DNA of 64,000 bases from positions 1-64,000 of the forward strand of contig JBBRWC010000003.1 of assembly GCA_038246255.1 (NCBI GenBank), read 5' to 3'. The DNA is from RI-242 sp038246255 (GTDB lineage: Bacteria; Planctomycetota; UBA1135; GCA-002686595). The notes beneath the pieces are model-generated. The model had not been told where the DNA came from and made no database searches. It worked only from the letters and a program-made list of their open reading frames with translations. A program made the translations under genes and the position numbers. How positions within the stretch are numbered: position 1 is the stretch's first letter; each line of letters opens with the position of its first letter. This document shows positions 18,194 to 29,304 of this stretch, one piece after another.

Positions 18194-18799
18194 TCACCAG
18201 CCCCACGCCGGCGGCGGCGGCGGAACGGGGCGTGTCAGGTCGAACTCGAGGCGCACGAGCCGCCCCGGACGGGAGAGCTGGTAGCTGAACAAACGGCCCG
18301 ACGCCATCTCCACGGTCCACACGTTGGTGTTCGAGACCGAGCGCCCCGCCCGGTCGAACAGTGCACGCGACTGGGCGTCCACGGGAAATAGCTGGCGCCA
18401 CGCGCTGTTCTGCGCGTCGGTGTGACCGCCGTAGAACGTCAGTTCGTCGGGAGTGCCGTCCGCATGCCGGTGGTCGTGCTTCAACCGCAAGCCCGTGGGT
18501 GTGCGCGTGAAGATCCACGTCCGCGAGCGGTCCGCGCCGACGTGCAGCGCCACTTCGACACGCTCGGCGCTCGCGCTGCGCACGTGCATCACGAGGCGCT
18601 CGTTTGCAAACGGATTGGGATCGCTCGCGGGAGCGCTCGCCGCAACGCGCCCCTCAAAAGCTTGGCCCGCGTGCACTGCGAAGCGCGCCAGGAAGCCAGC
18701 GAAAGGATCCGTTCCCGATGGTGTCGCGGCACAGCCCGCGAGGAGAGCGACAAACAATCCGGACGCTGCCGCCAACCACCGCGACACCGTGCGTTTCAC
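18194..18799 (-). CDS. Predicted lipoprotein of unknown function
   Basis: This is a 201-residue protein with a lipoprotein signal (WLAAASGLFVALLAGC); lipidation is expected at the Cys near residue 21. The mature domain is predicted mostly beta, with aromatic and charged residues and a Pro-rich end (PVPPPPPAWGW). I do not recognise the family. The GTG start overlaps the stop codon of the upstream SDR gene (GTGA), so the two are translationally coupled; a longer frame upstream is only the shadow of the SDR gene. The pairing with a cytoplasmic reductase gives no clear functional clue. Confidence 0.7.
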   Translation of the reverse strand: MKRTVSRWLAAASGLFVALLAGCAATPSGTDPFAGFLARFAVHAGQAFEGRVAASAPASDPNPFANERLVMHVRSASAERVEVALHVGADRSRTWIFTRTPTGLRLKHDHRHADGTPDELTFYGGHTDAQNSAWRQLFPVDAQSRALFDRAGRSVSNTNVWTVEMASGRLFSYQLSRPGRLVRLEFDLTRPVPPPPPAWGW

Positions 18800-19530
18800 A
18801 GCATCCAGCCCCCCGCGAGCGCCACGTCCGCACCGCTCAGATCGGGGGGCGCATCGAGGATCAACCACGCCACGGTGCGCGCAACGTCATAGATCGGCGT
18901 GGGTTCTTTGCGCGGCAGCTTCGCCCACACCGCGGGGTCGAGGGTGCTGCCGTGGGCATCCGCATGGGGCACGATGCCAGGTGAAACCACGTTCACCCGC
19001 ACGCCGTGGGGTGCTTCTTCCTGAGCCATCGCGCGGGCGAGCACGACCAGCGCGCTCTTGGCTGCCGCATAACCCGCCGTTTCGCGTTTTGCGCGCAAGC
19101 CCTCAAGGCCCGCGGTCCCGAAAAACACAATCGACCCACGCGCTTCGCGCAACGCCGAGCGCGCGGCACAAACCGTGTTCCACGCGGTCATGACGTTGCT
19201 GTCGAACAGCGCGCGGAGCTGGTCGGGTGTCAAGTCGGCGATTGGCCCCACGGCGTAGTCGCCGACGGAATGCACGAGGCCGTCCAAGCGACCCTCGCAC
19301 GCGAGCACACGCTCCACGAGCGACCGCGCGCCCCCCTCGCCCGCGAGGTCCGCCTGGTGCAAGCACCCTTCGAACTCCGCCTCGAGGTCCTGTGCATCGG
19401 CCGCGGACGAACGCCAGCACACGTGCACACGCACACCGCGTTCCTTCAACGCACGCGCCGCCGCGAGCCCCAGCCCACGCACACCCCCCGCGACCAGCAC
19501 CACACGCCGCTCGTCCTGCTTGGATTCCAT
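18796..19530 (-). CDS. Short-chain dehydrogenase/reductase (FabG-like)
   Basis: This is a 244-residue classical SDR. The NAD(P)-binding turn is VAGGVRGLGLAAA near residue 12. The usual NNAG is replaced by VHSVGDYAVGP. The active site has Ser in the SIVFFGTAG strand and YAAAKSALVVLARA for Tyr-Lys. The C-terminal GGWML is typical of the SDR end. The protein resembles 3-oxoacyl-ACP reductases, but its substrate is unknown. ATG 19530 is preferred over an upstream in-frame TTG at 19539, because a TAGCTT box lies seven bases before the ATG and overlaps the TTG. Confidence 0.85.
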   Translation of the reverse strand: MESKQDERRVVLVAGGVRGLGLAAARALKERGVRVHVCWRSSAADAQDLEAEFEGCLHQADLAGEGGARSLVERVLACEGRLDGLVHSVGDYAVGPIADLTPDQLRALFDSNVMTAWNTVCAARSALREARGSIVFFGTAGLEGLRAKRETAGYAAAKSALVVLARAMAQEEAPHGVRVNVVSPGIVPHADAHGSTLDPAVWAKLPRKEPTPIYDVARTVAWLILDAPPDLSGADVALAGGWML

Positions 19531-19537
19531 GGGCTCC

Positions 19538-19543
19538 AAGCTA
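19538..19543 (-). promoter_or_regulatory. -10-like box TAGCTT before the SDR-lipoprotein operon
   Basis: TAGCTT (19543 to 19538) is seven bases before the ATG at 19530. It overlaps and so argues against the alternative TTG start. Confidence 0.5.
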
Positions 19544-19602
19544 CGGGAGCGGGCCCCGGGCGCGCCAGTTCGGGGGCCAAAGCCGCCGATCGTCGGCCGC
19601 GC

Positions 19603-20352
19603 TTATTCCAGCCAGCCCATGCGTGGCAGGGGCCACACACGCAGGTCCACGCGGCCGCGCAGGAACGACGCGGGCACGAGGCCGAACTCGCGGCTGTCGG
19701 AGCTGTGCGGGCGGTTGTCGCCGAGCACGAAGTAGTGCTCGTCGATCACGCGCGTCCACTGGAACAGCTCGCGGTCCTCTTGCACGGCGTAGGGCTCGCG
19801 CAAGAGTTCGCCATTGACCCAGACCGCGCCCGCGGCGACGAGGATTTCGTCGCCCGGCAAACCGATCACACGCTTGATGTAGTCGACGCTGGGATCAACC
19901 GGCGACCGCATGACGACCACGTCGCCGCGGGACACCCCGGCGAACACGTAGGACCAGGGCTCGATCAGGATCCGGTCGCCATCGTGGATGCCCGGCGACA
20001 TCGAGCTGCCGCGCACGACCGACACGTTGAACGACAGCGTGTAGAAGAGGATGGCCACGACGGCTGCACACAAGCCGTCCTTCACCCACCGCGGACGTCG
20101 CGCGCTCGCCCGAGCACGGCCCTCACGCTGCACCACGGGCCTCAGGGTCGGGAACACGGGAACGACCCATTCCGCCTGTGCCGCGTTCGCTGGGCCTAAA
20201 ACCTCCGGCTGCAACGGGCTCGAGGCCGCGCCCAAGTGCCCCCCGTCGGGCAACACGAGCAGTTCGCCGGGGGAAAGTTGGCCGGCGTGGTGGCGCCCGC
20301 CGAACTCCCGCCCGTGCGCGGTATCCCTCGGCGCAGCAGATCGAATCTCCAC
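19603..20352 (-). CDS. lepB: Signal peptidase I
   Basis: This inner-membrane enzyme cleaves signal peptides of exported proteins. One membrane helix (AAVVAILFYTLSFNVSVV) precedes the catalytic Ser in GSSMSPG (S117). The general base Lys is in DYIKRVIGLPGD (K160). The GDNRPHSSDSREFG box near the C-terminus is the conserved family box. The protein is 249 residues from GTG 20352; a TTG at 20412 would add 20 residues and no start is strongly supported. The 80-residue region before the membrane helix, including QLSPGELLVLPDGGHLG, is longer than in typical enzymes and has no function that I recognise. Confidence 0.88.
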   Translation of the reverse strand: MEIRSAAPRDTAHGREFGGRHHAGQLSPGELLVLPDGGHLGAASSPLQPEVLGPANAAQAEWVVPVFPTLRPVVQREGRARASARRPRWVKDGLCAAVVAILFYTLSFNVSVVRGSSMSPGIHDGDRILIEPWSYVFAGVSRGDVVVMRSPVDPSVDYIKRVIGLPGDEILVAAGAVWVNGELLREPYAVQEDRELFQWTRVIDEHYFVLGDNRPHSSDSREFGLVPASFLRGRVDLRVWPLPRMGWLE

Positions 20353-20637
20353 GGCGACGCATCGGCCGCAGCGGGGCGGGGCCTTTAAGATTGCTGGCGA
20401 GATGGCCCGCAACCCGCGCGGGGTCCCCCGCGCGACCCGCGCCGGATCCGCCTAGCACGAAGCCACGAGTCCCCGGGCTGGAACGGCCCTGTATTGATTC
20501 GGCGTCGGGGGTGCACTCGGCGCTTTCCGCCCGCGCAGGTTCGAAGTCTGCAAGGAAAACCCACTCAACGCTGGGGATCGGTCGGCCTATGGCTAGGTTG
20601 CGAACACGCCGGGAAGCCCCTCGCGCCTCCCCGCCCC
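20353..20637. other. Divergent intergenic region between lepB and otsA
   Basis: This gap of about 285 bases separates the minus-strand lepB from otsA. A TAGGTT box at 20594-20599 is 38 bases before the otsA ATG and could be its -10 element with a short leader. No gene or clear hairpin is seen. Confidence 0.3.
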
Positions 20638-22022
<1,385 letters not shown>

Positions 22023-22026
<4 letters not shown>

Positions 22027-24605
22027 CCGCAGATTCGAACTCGAGCAGCCCGTCTGCCCCCGCAACGCCCGAGACGTTGGCCGAGGCGCTGGAGCGCCTC
22101 GCGTGCATGCCCGTGCTGCTGGTCGCGAGCGATTACGACGGCACGCTCGCACCCATCGTCGACGATCCCGCGCGCGCCACACCCCAGCGCGAGTCCCTCG
22201 TCGCGCTCGAAGCCCTGGCGCGGCTCCCGCACACGAGCGTCGCCATCCTCTCGGGTCGCGGCCTTGCGGACCTCGCGCGCTTGACCTCGGATCCGGTCGG
22301 AGTGCGGCTCGTCGGCAGCCATGGATCGGAGTTCGACGTCGGATTCGCCGACGCGCTGAGCGACGACAAACGCGCACTGCGCGGCCGCATCCTGCGCGAC
22401 CTGCAGGAGATCGCGGCGCGCGCCGCGGGGCTCGATGTCGAAACCAAACCCGCCGGTGCCGCGTTCCACTACCGCCGCGCCGATCCCGAGGCCGCGCGCT
22501 CCGCGCTTGCGGCCGTCCTCGCGGGACCCGCTGCCGAACCCGGTGTGCACCTTCGCCACGGCAAGTGTGTGCTCGAACTGTCGGTCGTCCCGACGAGCAA
22601 GGGTGAAGCGCTGTCGCTCCTGCGCAGCCGCGAGGGTGCGAGCGCGGTGCTCTTCATGGGCGACGACATCACCGACGAAGACGGATTCGCGGTGCTGCGC
22701 GGTCCGGACGTCGGCGTCAAGATCGGGTCGGGTGAATCGGCCGCGTCGCAGCGGCTACAGGACCCGATTGCGGTCGCGCAAACCCTTGCGCGCCTCGCCG
22801 AACTGCGCGCCGGTCACTTTTGCGGCGCCGTCGCGCTGCCGATCGAAAGCCTCACCTTGCTCTCGGACCAGCGCACGGTCGCCCTCGTCTCGCCGAACGC
22901 CAACATCGTGTGGCACTGCGCGCCGCGCATCGATTCCGCGGCGATTTTTGCGGAGCTCCTCGGCGGTGCCCAAGCGGGCCACTTTTCGGTGTCATCCGCC
23001 GACGGGGCGCCCCCGCTGCACCAGCGTTACGGCGAGCGCGACCTCGTGCTCGAGACCACTTTTCCAAACTTCACGGTCTGCGACTACCTGGATGCGTCCG
23101 GCGGGCGCCCGCGCCAGCGGCCCGGCCGCACGGACCTCGTGCGGGTCCTGACGGGGACCGGACGGGTGCGGGTGCGTTTTGCGCCGCGCCTCGACTTTGG
23201 CCGCCAAGCCACGCGGCTTGAGGTGCGTCCGGGGGGCCTTGCGGTCGTGGATTCCATCGATCCCCTGTTCCTACGCGCGCCCGACGTTCCCTTCGAGATC
23301 CGGCGCGAGGGCTCCCACGACACCGCCACGGCGGAGATCGAACTCGGCGGCGAACCGCTCGTCCTCGAACTTCGTTATGGCGCTGGCGATCTGCGCGCGG
23401 CACCCAACTCCGAACGCAGCCGCCGCGACGGCACACGACGCTTTTGGTCGGATTGGTCCGAAGCACTGGTGTTGCCCCAGACTGGACGCGACCTCGTTTT
23501 GCGCAGCGCCTTGACGCTGCGCGCCTTGTGCCACGGACCCAGCGGCGCCATTGCCGCGGCGGCGACGACCAGCTTGCCCGAAAGCATGTCCGGTGTGCGC
23601 AACTGGGATTACCGCTACGCGTGGCCGCGGGATGCGGCGATGTCGGCGCGCGCGCTCGTGCACTTGGGCGTGCTCGACGAAGGTATCGCGCTGCTCGACT
23701 GGCTGCTGCGCATCCTCGAACACACAAGTTCCCCCGAGCGCCTGCGGCCCATCTATTCGGTCAGTGGAGCGGAGCTGGGCACCGAAGCAGAGATCGCGGA
23801 GCTCTCGGGTTACGGCGGCAGCCGCCCGGTGCGCGTCGGCAACGGCGCGGCCCACCAGGTCCAGCTCGATGTGTTCGGACCGATCGTCGAGCTGATCCTC
23901 GCGCTCGCGCGCGCGGGCGCGCCGCTGTCCGCCGAACACTGGCGCCTGTGTGAAGCGATGGTCGAAGCGGTGGCACGCCGCTGGCACGAGCCCGACCACG
24001 GCATTTGGGAGATCCGCGCGCCGGCGCGCCACCACGTGCACTCGAAGGTGATGTGCTGGACCGCGCTAGACCGCGGCCGCGCGTTGGCGGAGGAGTTTTT
24101 TGACCGCAAGCGGCCCGCGTGGGGCGAACTTGCGGACCGCATCCGCGCGCAAGTGCTGGAGCGCGGATGGAAGGAAGCACGTGGTGCGTTCACCGCGGCG
24201 TACGCGGGGGACGATCTTGATGCGGCGGTGCTGCAAGTGGGCCTCAGCGGCATGCTGGAGGGCAGCGATCCGCGCTTCCACGCAACCGTCGCGGCCATCG
24301 AAGAAGAGCTGCGCGACGGACCCACCGTGTACCGCTACCGCACCGACGACGGGCTGCCCGGCAGGGAGGGGGGATTCCACCTGCTGGCGGCGTGGCTCGG
24401 GGAGGCTTACCTCGCGATCGGTCGGCCACAGGAGGCGCGCGCGGTCTTCGACGGGCTCGCGGGCCTCGCCGGGCCCACCGGGCTGCTCAGCGAGCAGTAC
24501 GACCCGATCGAGCGCCGCGCGCTCGGCAACCACCCCCAGGCGTATTCCCATCTCGGGTTGATCGAACTCGCCCTGGGGCTGGATCGCGCCGCCGCACGCG
24601 GGTAG
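22023..24605 (+). CDS. otsB: Trehalose-phosphatase (OtsB) fused to a GH15 glycoside hydrolase
   Basis: This is an 860-residue two-domain protein. Residues about 20-265 are a HAD-type trehalose-6-phosphate phosphatase: DYDGTLAP with nucleophile D37 and acid D39, KPAGAAFHYR, and GDDITDEDGF (213-222) as metal site. Residues about 270-860 are a GH15 glucoamylase/trehalase-like domain: beta-sandwich first, then the (alpha/alpha)6 barrel with NWDYRYAWPRDA, GIWEIR (likely acid E663) and LLSEQYDP (likely base E824). GH15 includes trehalases, so one polypeptide may both finish and degrade trehalose. The alternative is a maltooligosaccharide substrate. The GTG start overlaps the otsA stop. Confidence 0.88.
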
Positions 24606-24630
24606 GACTCAGGGGCACACTGCCCCTTCG

Positions 24631-26301
24631 ATGCCGAGTTCCGTCTCCACCCGCCCCGTGCTGGACGCCCTGCGCGGCCGTCGCCAGACCCGCCGCCTGC
24701 GCCTGCTCGTCGGGCTGCTGGTCGCGGTGATCTTCGGTTTTGACGTGTGGCTGCCCGTCGGGGTCGCCCTCGGCAGCCTCTACATCGTCCCGGTGCTGAT
24801 CAGTGTCTGGGACGCCAATCGGGCCCGCACGCTCGCGCTCGCGGCGTTGTGCTCCGCGCTGGCGCCGCTGGGGGCTTGGGTCGCCCTCGGCCAGGCGGGG
24901 TGGCTCGACCAGCGCCTGGCCCTGACCGCCGCCGAGGGGGGCGCATCGCGCGAACTGCTGCTCTTGCTCGTCAACAGCGCCAACGCGTTGTTCGCGATCT
25001 GGGTCACGACGGGCCTCGGGTTGATGCGCATCGAGATGGAGCGCGAGCTCGTCGAAAGCCGCGAACTTTCGGCCGTCGCCCTCGCGAGCATCAACGACGC
25101 GGTCATCACGACGGACACGACCGGCCGCATCGTGTTCATCAACGCGGTCGCCGAAGATTTGACCGGCTGGGAGCGCACCGATGCCGTCGGACGGCCGTTG
25201 ACCGACGTTTTGCACCTCGCGCGGCCGCGGGTCGGTCCCGGTCAGGAGGAGTTCGCCGCCGCCCTGGCACTCGGCGACGTGCGCGAGTTGGTGCGCAAGG
25301 ACGGCGAGCGGCGGCTCGTCGAGCGACGGCGTTCCCCGATTCGTGATCCCGAAGGCAAGGAGCGCGGCCAGGTGCTGCTCCTGCGCGACGCCAGCGAACG
25401 CGCCGCCCAGGAGCGCGCCGTGCTCGAACTCGCCTTCCGCGACCCGCTCACAGGCCTTTCCAACCGCCACGCGCTCTACGAACGGCTCGAACTCGAACTC
25501 GCCCACGCGCGGCGGGACGGGCGGCGGCTCGCGGTCATGTTCCTCGACCTCGACCACTTCAAATCGATCAACGACACCCTCGGTCACCACGTCGGCGACG
25601 AAATCCTGCGCCGCGTCGGCCAACGCCTTCGCACGGGGCTGCGGCGTGCGGACACGGTCGCGCGCCTGGGTGGCGACGAGTTCACGATCCTCGTGCCGGG
25701 CGCGGGCACACCGGCGGACGCGCTGCAGGTCGCCCAGAAGGTCGTGGAGCTGATCGCCGCTCCCCTGCCGGTCGAGGGCTCGCTCCTGTCGGTGCGCGCG
25801 AGCATCGGGGTCGCGCTTTTCCCCGACCACGCGGACCACGGGTCGGAGCTGCTGCGCTGCGCCGACGCGGCGATGTACGCCGCGAAAAAGCGCGCCGGCT
25901 CCGAACCGGCCCTGTTCGAATCCGGGATGCCCCTTGCACCCACGCGCCGCGCGGCCGACCGCGTCACGGATGCCGGGCCGCCCGCGCAAGTCGTTGCCGA
26001 AGCCGCCCGCGATAACAGGGAGGGAACGCACACGACGTCCGCCCCCGATGGGGCGCGCGAAGGTCGCGGAGTGCCCGACGGCCCCACGTACGGAAACGTA
26101 GAGAGCGCCGCGACGGGCGACGGACTCGCCGCGGACACCCTCGTGCCGGTGCCGCGGCGTGTGACCGGAGTGCCAGGATCGTGGCCCCGCGGCGGCGATG
26201 GCCGGGCGGGCGATGGGATCCCGGTCCCACCATCAACCTCGGCGACCCCCGCGCGGCCCGCCGCCGGTGCTGAATCACAGGGCGAGCCGCCGATAGAGTG
26301 A
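24631..26301 (+). CDS. Membrane PAS-GGDEF diguanylate cyclase
   Basis: The 556-residue protein would make cyclic di-GMP from GTP. The first 135 residues hold about four membrane segments. A PAS domain follows at about 145-255 (SINDAVITTDTTGRIVFINA), then a GGDEF domain at about 265-430. The active-site motif GGDEF (347-351) is intact, and an RRAD inhibitory I-site lies five residues upstream, so it is probably active and product-inhibited. No EAL domain is present. The last 120 residues are Gly/Pro/Ala-rich and probably disordered. It follows the trehalose genes after 25 bases and precedes an exopolysaccharide acylation pair. Confidence 0.9.
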   Translation: MPSSVSTRPVLDALRGRRQTRRLRLLVGLLVAVIFGFDVWLPVGVALGSLYIVPVLISVWDANRARTLALAALCSALAPLGAWVALGQAGWLDQRLALTAAEGGASRELLLLLVNSANALFAIWVTTGLGLMRIEMERELVESRELSAVALASINDAVITTDTTGRIVFINAVAEDLTGWERTDAVGRPLTDVLHLARPRVGPGQEEFAAALALGDVRELVRKDGERRLVERRRSPIRDPEGKERGQVLLLRDASERAAQERAVLELAFRDPLTGLSNRHALYERLELELAHARRDGRRLAVMFLDLDHFKSINDTLGHHVGDEILRRVGQRLRTGLRRADTVARLGGDEFTILVPGAGTPADALQVAQKVVELIAAPLPVEGSLLSVRASIGVALFPDHADHGSELLRCADAAMYAAKKRAGSEPALFESGMPLAPTRRAADRVTDAGPPAQVVAEAARDNREGTHTTSAPDGAREGRGVPDGPTYGNVESAATGDGLAADTLVPVPRRVTGVPGSWPRGGDGRAGDGIPVPPSTSATPARPAAGAESQGEPPIE

Positions 26302-26319
26302 GCGCGCACATCGCCCGCC

Positions 26320-26334
26320 GGGGCGGTCCGCCCC
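26320..26334 (+). repeat. Tight inverted repeat just before the MBOAT start codon
   Basis: GGGGCGG (26320-26326) and CCGCCCC (26328-26334) are exact complements separated by one base, ending one base before ATG 26336. It leaves no room for a Shine-Dalgarno site. As RNA it could fold only with a few pairs opened; as DNA it could be a protein site. Confidence 0.4.
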
Positions 26335-26335
26335 C

Positions 26336-27772
26336 ATGGCGTTTAACAGCTTCGAGTACGCGCTCTTTCTGTGGGCGGCGTTTGTCCTCTTCTGGACGCT
26401 CCAGCGTCGCAAGAGCCTGCGGCATTCGATGCTGCTGGTCGCGAGTTACTGGTTCTACGCCCAGGCCGACTGGCGGTTCGTCGCGCTGCTCGCGCTGAGT
26501 TCGGTCGTTGACTACGCGGCCGGCCTTGGCGTGCAACGCGCGCGCGACCAAGGCGCTCCGAAGCGCGCCCGCGGATGGCTCGCCCTGAGCCTCGTCGCGA
26601 ACCTCGGTTTGCTGGGCTGGTTCAAGTACTTCGGCTTTTTCGCAGCGGAGTTCGGCGCGCTCTTCGGGCGCCTTGGGTTCAACGTCAGCGGCCCCGCGCT
26701 GGACATCGCTCTGCCCGTGGGCATCAGCTTCTACACGTTCCAGACGCTGTCCTACACGCTGGACATCCACGCGGGCCGGATGAGGCCCATCAAGAGCCTG
26801 CTCGACTTCTCGCTCTATGTCAGCTTTTTCCCGCAGCTCGTCGCGGGCCCGATCGTGCGCGCGCGGGACTTCCTTCCCCAACTCGTAGTGCCGCCGACCC
26901 TCACCTCCGCGCAGATTTCGTCGGGCCTTTTCCAGATCCTGCGCGGACTCGCAAAAAAGCTGCTGATCGCGGACCTGTTGGGTGTGCACCTCGTCGACGG
27001 TGCGTTCGCAAACGCGGAAGCCATGGGCGAGCGCGGCGCGCTCGGCGTTTTGATCGCCACCTACGGTTACGCGCTGCAACTCTACGGCGACTTTGCGGGT
27101 TACTCGGACATCGCCATCGGCTCCGCGCGGCTGCTCGGATTCGAACTGCCCAAAAACTTCGACGCCCCGTTCAAGTCGCGCAGCCTCGAGGACTTCTGGT
27201 CGCGCTGGCATATCTCGATGTCGTCGTGGTTCATGGACTACGTCTACATCCAGATGGGCGGCAGCCGCGGGAGCTGGTGGAAATCTTCGCGCAACGTCCT
27301 CGTCGCGTGGGGCCTCGTCGGGTTGTGGCACGGCGCCGCCTGGACTTTTGTTCTGTGGGGTGTGTACCACGGCGCCTGGCTGGTGATCGTGCGCCTCGTG
27401 CGCAAGCTGATCCCCGGCGGTGGCTTCCCCGATCGCCTGCCGTTCAACTTGCTCGGCGGCTTGTTCACGTTCCACGTGGTGGCGTTCTCGATGGTGCTGT
27501 TCCGCTGCCCGGACATGGAGACGTTCTGGACGGCGTGCCGCCAACTCGCCGATTGGTCGAAGCCGTTGCCCACGCTGCCGTGGCAAGTTTGGACGCTACT
27601 TGCGGTGGGCTACGGCACGCACCTTTGGCCCGGAGACCTCGCCGGTCAACTCGAGCGCCGTTTTGTCGCGACCCCGGCCTTCGCGCAGGGTGTTTTCCTC
27701 GCCGCGAGCATCGTGTTCTTTTTCCTCGTGACGCCCCCCGGCACGGCGCCGTTCATCTACTTCCAGTTCTAA
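26336..27772 (+). CDS. MBOAT O-acyltransferase (AlgI/DltB-like)
   Basis: This 478-residue integral membrane protein has about eleven hydrophobic segments. Conserved MBOAT blocks are FFPQLVAGPIVRARDFLPQ, the central FWSRWHISMSSWF with the first key His, and GLWHGAAWTFVLWG with the second. The family moves acyl groups from the cytoplasm to exported polysaccharides or lipoteichoic acids, as AlgI does for alginate. The next gene encodes an SGNH-type extracytoplasmic partner, as in AlgI-AlgJ/AlgX systems, so O-acetylation of a secreted polysaccharide is the best inference. A TAGAGT box at 26294-26299 may be a promoter 36 bases upstream. Confidence 0.9.
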   Translation: MAFNSFEYALFLWAAFVLFWTLQRRKSLRHSMLLVASYWFYAQADWRFVALLALSSVVDYAAGLGVQRARDQGAPKRARGWLALSLVANLGLLGWFKYFGFFAAEFGALFGRLGFNVSGPALDIALPVGISFYTFQTLSYTLDIHAGRMRPIKSLLDFSLYVSFFPQLVAGPIVRARDFLPQLVVPPTLTSAQISSGLFQILRGLAKKLLIADLLGVHLVDGAFANAEAMGERGALGVLIATYGYALQLYGDFAGYSDIAIGSARLLGFELPKNFDAPFKSRSLEDFWSRWHISMSSWFMDYVYIQMGGSRGSWWKSSRNVLVAWGLVGLWHGAAWTFVLWGVYHGAWLVIVRLVRKLIPGGGFPDRLPFNLLGGLFTFHVVAFSMVLFRCPDMETFWTACRQLADWSKPLPTLPWQVWTLLAVGYGTHLWPGDLAGQLERRFVATPAFAQGVFLAASIVFFFLVTPPGTAPFIYFQF

Positions 27773-27785
27773 TGGGGCCCAACAC

Positions 27786-29216
27786 GTGAAACCCTGGAAG
27801 CTGATCGGATGGCGCACGTTGGGAGCGCTGTTGACGCTGGTCGGGATCGACCGCGGGCTCTACCACTTTGGAAACCACGGCAAGTGGGTCGTGCAGGAGC
27901 GCCATCCGCACCTGGGGTGGCATATGCTGCCCAACCAAAACGGCTGGTCGCGCTACTACGACGTGCGCGAGCGCACGAACACGCTCGGGTATCGCGGCCA
28001 AGGCTGGCCTTCCACTCCGGCCGACGTGCGTTCGGCGTACGCCGACGACGCGCCGCCGGTTGCGCCAGTGGAGGGCGACGCGCGCGGCGACGACATCCTA
28101 TGTGTCGCGGTCGTTGGCAACTCGATGACCTACGGTTCGAGTGTCGCCGAAAACGAGATCTGGACCGCGCGGCTCGAAGTGCTGTTGAGGGAGGAGCTGG
28201 CGCTGCGCGGCGATCCGCGGCGTGTGCACGTTCTCAACTTCGCTGTGCAGGGGTACGTGTTCGACCAGATGGCGCGCACGTTCGACCAGCGCATCGCACC
28301 GTTTCTGCCGGATATCCTGATCGTCCCCACGACGACCTATGACCTTGCGCCGATGGCGGCCCCCGCACCGACCTTCGACTATCCGCTGCGGCGTTGGGTC
28401 GTGCGGACGGCGATCAGCGACTTCGCGCTGCGCCGTGTGCAGGGGCGTTGGATGCCCGGGCCATCTGCGCCGTCGTTCGACCCCGAAGTTCCCGACATCG
28501 AGGGCAACCGCCGACGCTGGGCGGCCGCCGACGCGGACCAGCGGGAGGTCGCGTGGCGGCTGTTTGCACTCGACCGCGGCGCGAGCCCGGCTGCCCTGGC
28601 AGCCGTCGAGCCCGAACTGCGACTTGCGTATTTCGAGCGCGCGAGCGAAACGGCCTTCGAGCGGTTGTGGGCCCGGGCGAAGGGCGCGGAGCGCTCCGCG
28701 CTGCTTACGCTCCTGCCCCCGGCGCTGTTCGAGCGGGTGCGCCAAACGCTTCAGCACGAGCTCACCGCACAGCCCTTCCAGCCGTCGAACCGTTGGATGT
28801 GGGACCGCGCCGCTAGCACCCTGGACGGCTTGCGTCAGCGCCTCGAGGCCCACGGCGGTCAGCTCGTGCTGATCGCGCTGCCCACCCTCAGCCGCCTTTC
28901 GCGGCCCGACCAGCCCTCCACCTCGGCCTACTGGGCACCCTGGGCCAGGAGCGACGGTCCGCGGGCCTTCGAATTCGACCCCGCCGCTCAACTTCGCGCG
29001 CGGATGCCCGAACTTGCGTCGTTCCTGCGGGATCCTGCGATTTTCGACCGCGGCCCGCGCGGCGAACTCAGCATCCCCCGCGCGGCACCGGAAATCGAGA
29101 CGAGCCTGTTCTTCGCAAACGACACCGGGCACTACAACGCACGGGGACACGCGGCCCTCGCCGAGGCGGTGTCGGCCCGGATCGTTTCCGCGGGACTCCT
29201 CGTCAACGAACGCTGA
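27786..29216 (+). CDS. SGNH-fold membrane-anchored acyltransferase partner
   Basis: The 476-residue protein has one N-terminal hydrophobic segment (TLGALLTLVGIDRGLYHF) that anchors it outside the inner membrane. The SGNH/GDSL block I is VVGNSMTYGSSV, with Ser as nucleophile near residue 118. The terminal NDTGHYNARGHAALAEA supplies the likely Asp and His. A long helical insert (about 230-340) separates the two halves. It sits 13 bases after the MBOAT gene and probably receives the acyl group and transfers it to the polysaccharide, like AlgJ or AlgX; a role as an esterase remains possible. The start is GTG 27786. Confidence 0.75.
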   Translation: MKPWKLIGWRTLGALLTLVGIDRGLYHFGNHGKWVVQERHPHLGWHMLPNQNGWSRYYDVRERTNTLGYRGQGWPSTPADVRSAYADDAPPVAPVEGDARGDDILCVAVVGNSMTYGSSVAENEIWTARLEVLLREELALRGDPRRVHVLNFAVQGYVFDQMARTFDQRIAPFLPDILIVPTTTYDLAPMAAPAPTFDYPLRRWVVRTAISDFALRRVQGRWMPGPSAPSFDPEVPDIEGNRRRWAAADADQREVAWRLFALDRGASPAALAAVEPELRLAYFERASETAFERLWARAKGAERSALLTLLPPALFERVRQTLQHELTAQPFQPSNRWMWDRAASTLDGLRQRLEAHGGQLVLIALPTLSRLSRPDQPSTSAYWAPWARSDGPRAFEFDPAAQLRARMPELASFLRDPAIFDRGPRGELSIPRAAPEIETSLFFANDTGHYNARGHAALAEAVSARIVSAGLLVNER

Positions 29217-29291
29217 TCGCGGGGGAACCTCCACCGAAGATTCAGTCGACCGCCTTCGAACCGTCGTGCTCGAAACCGAGCCCGGCGGGGC

Positions 29292-29297
29292 TACGAT
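29292..29297 (+). promoter_or_regulatory. -10-like box TACGAT before the NatAB-like operon
   Basis: TACGAT is seven bases before ATG 29305, with no ribosome binding site. It should drive the three-gene ABC operon. Confidence 0.5.
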
Positions 29298-29304
29298 CCG
29301 CGCC

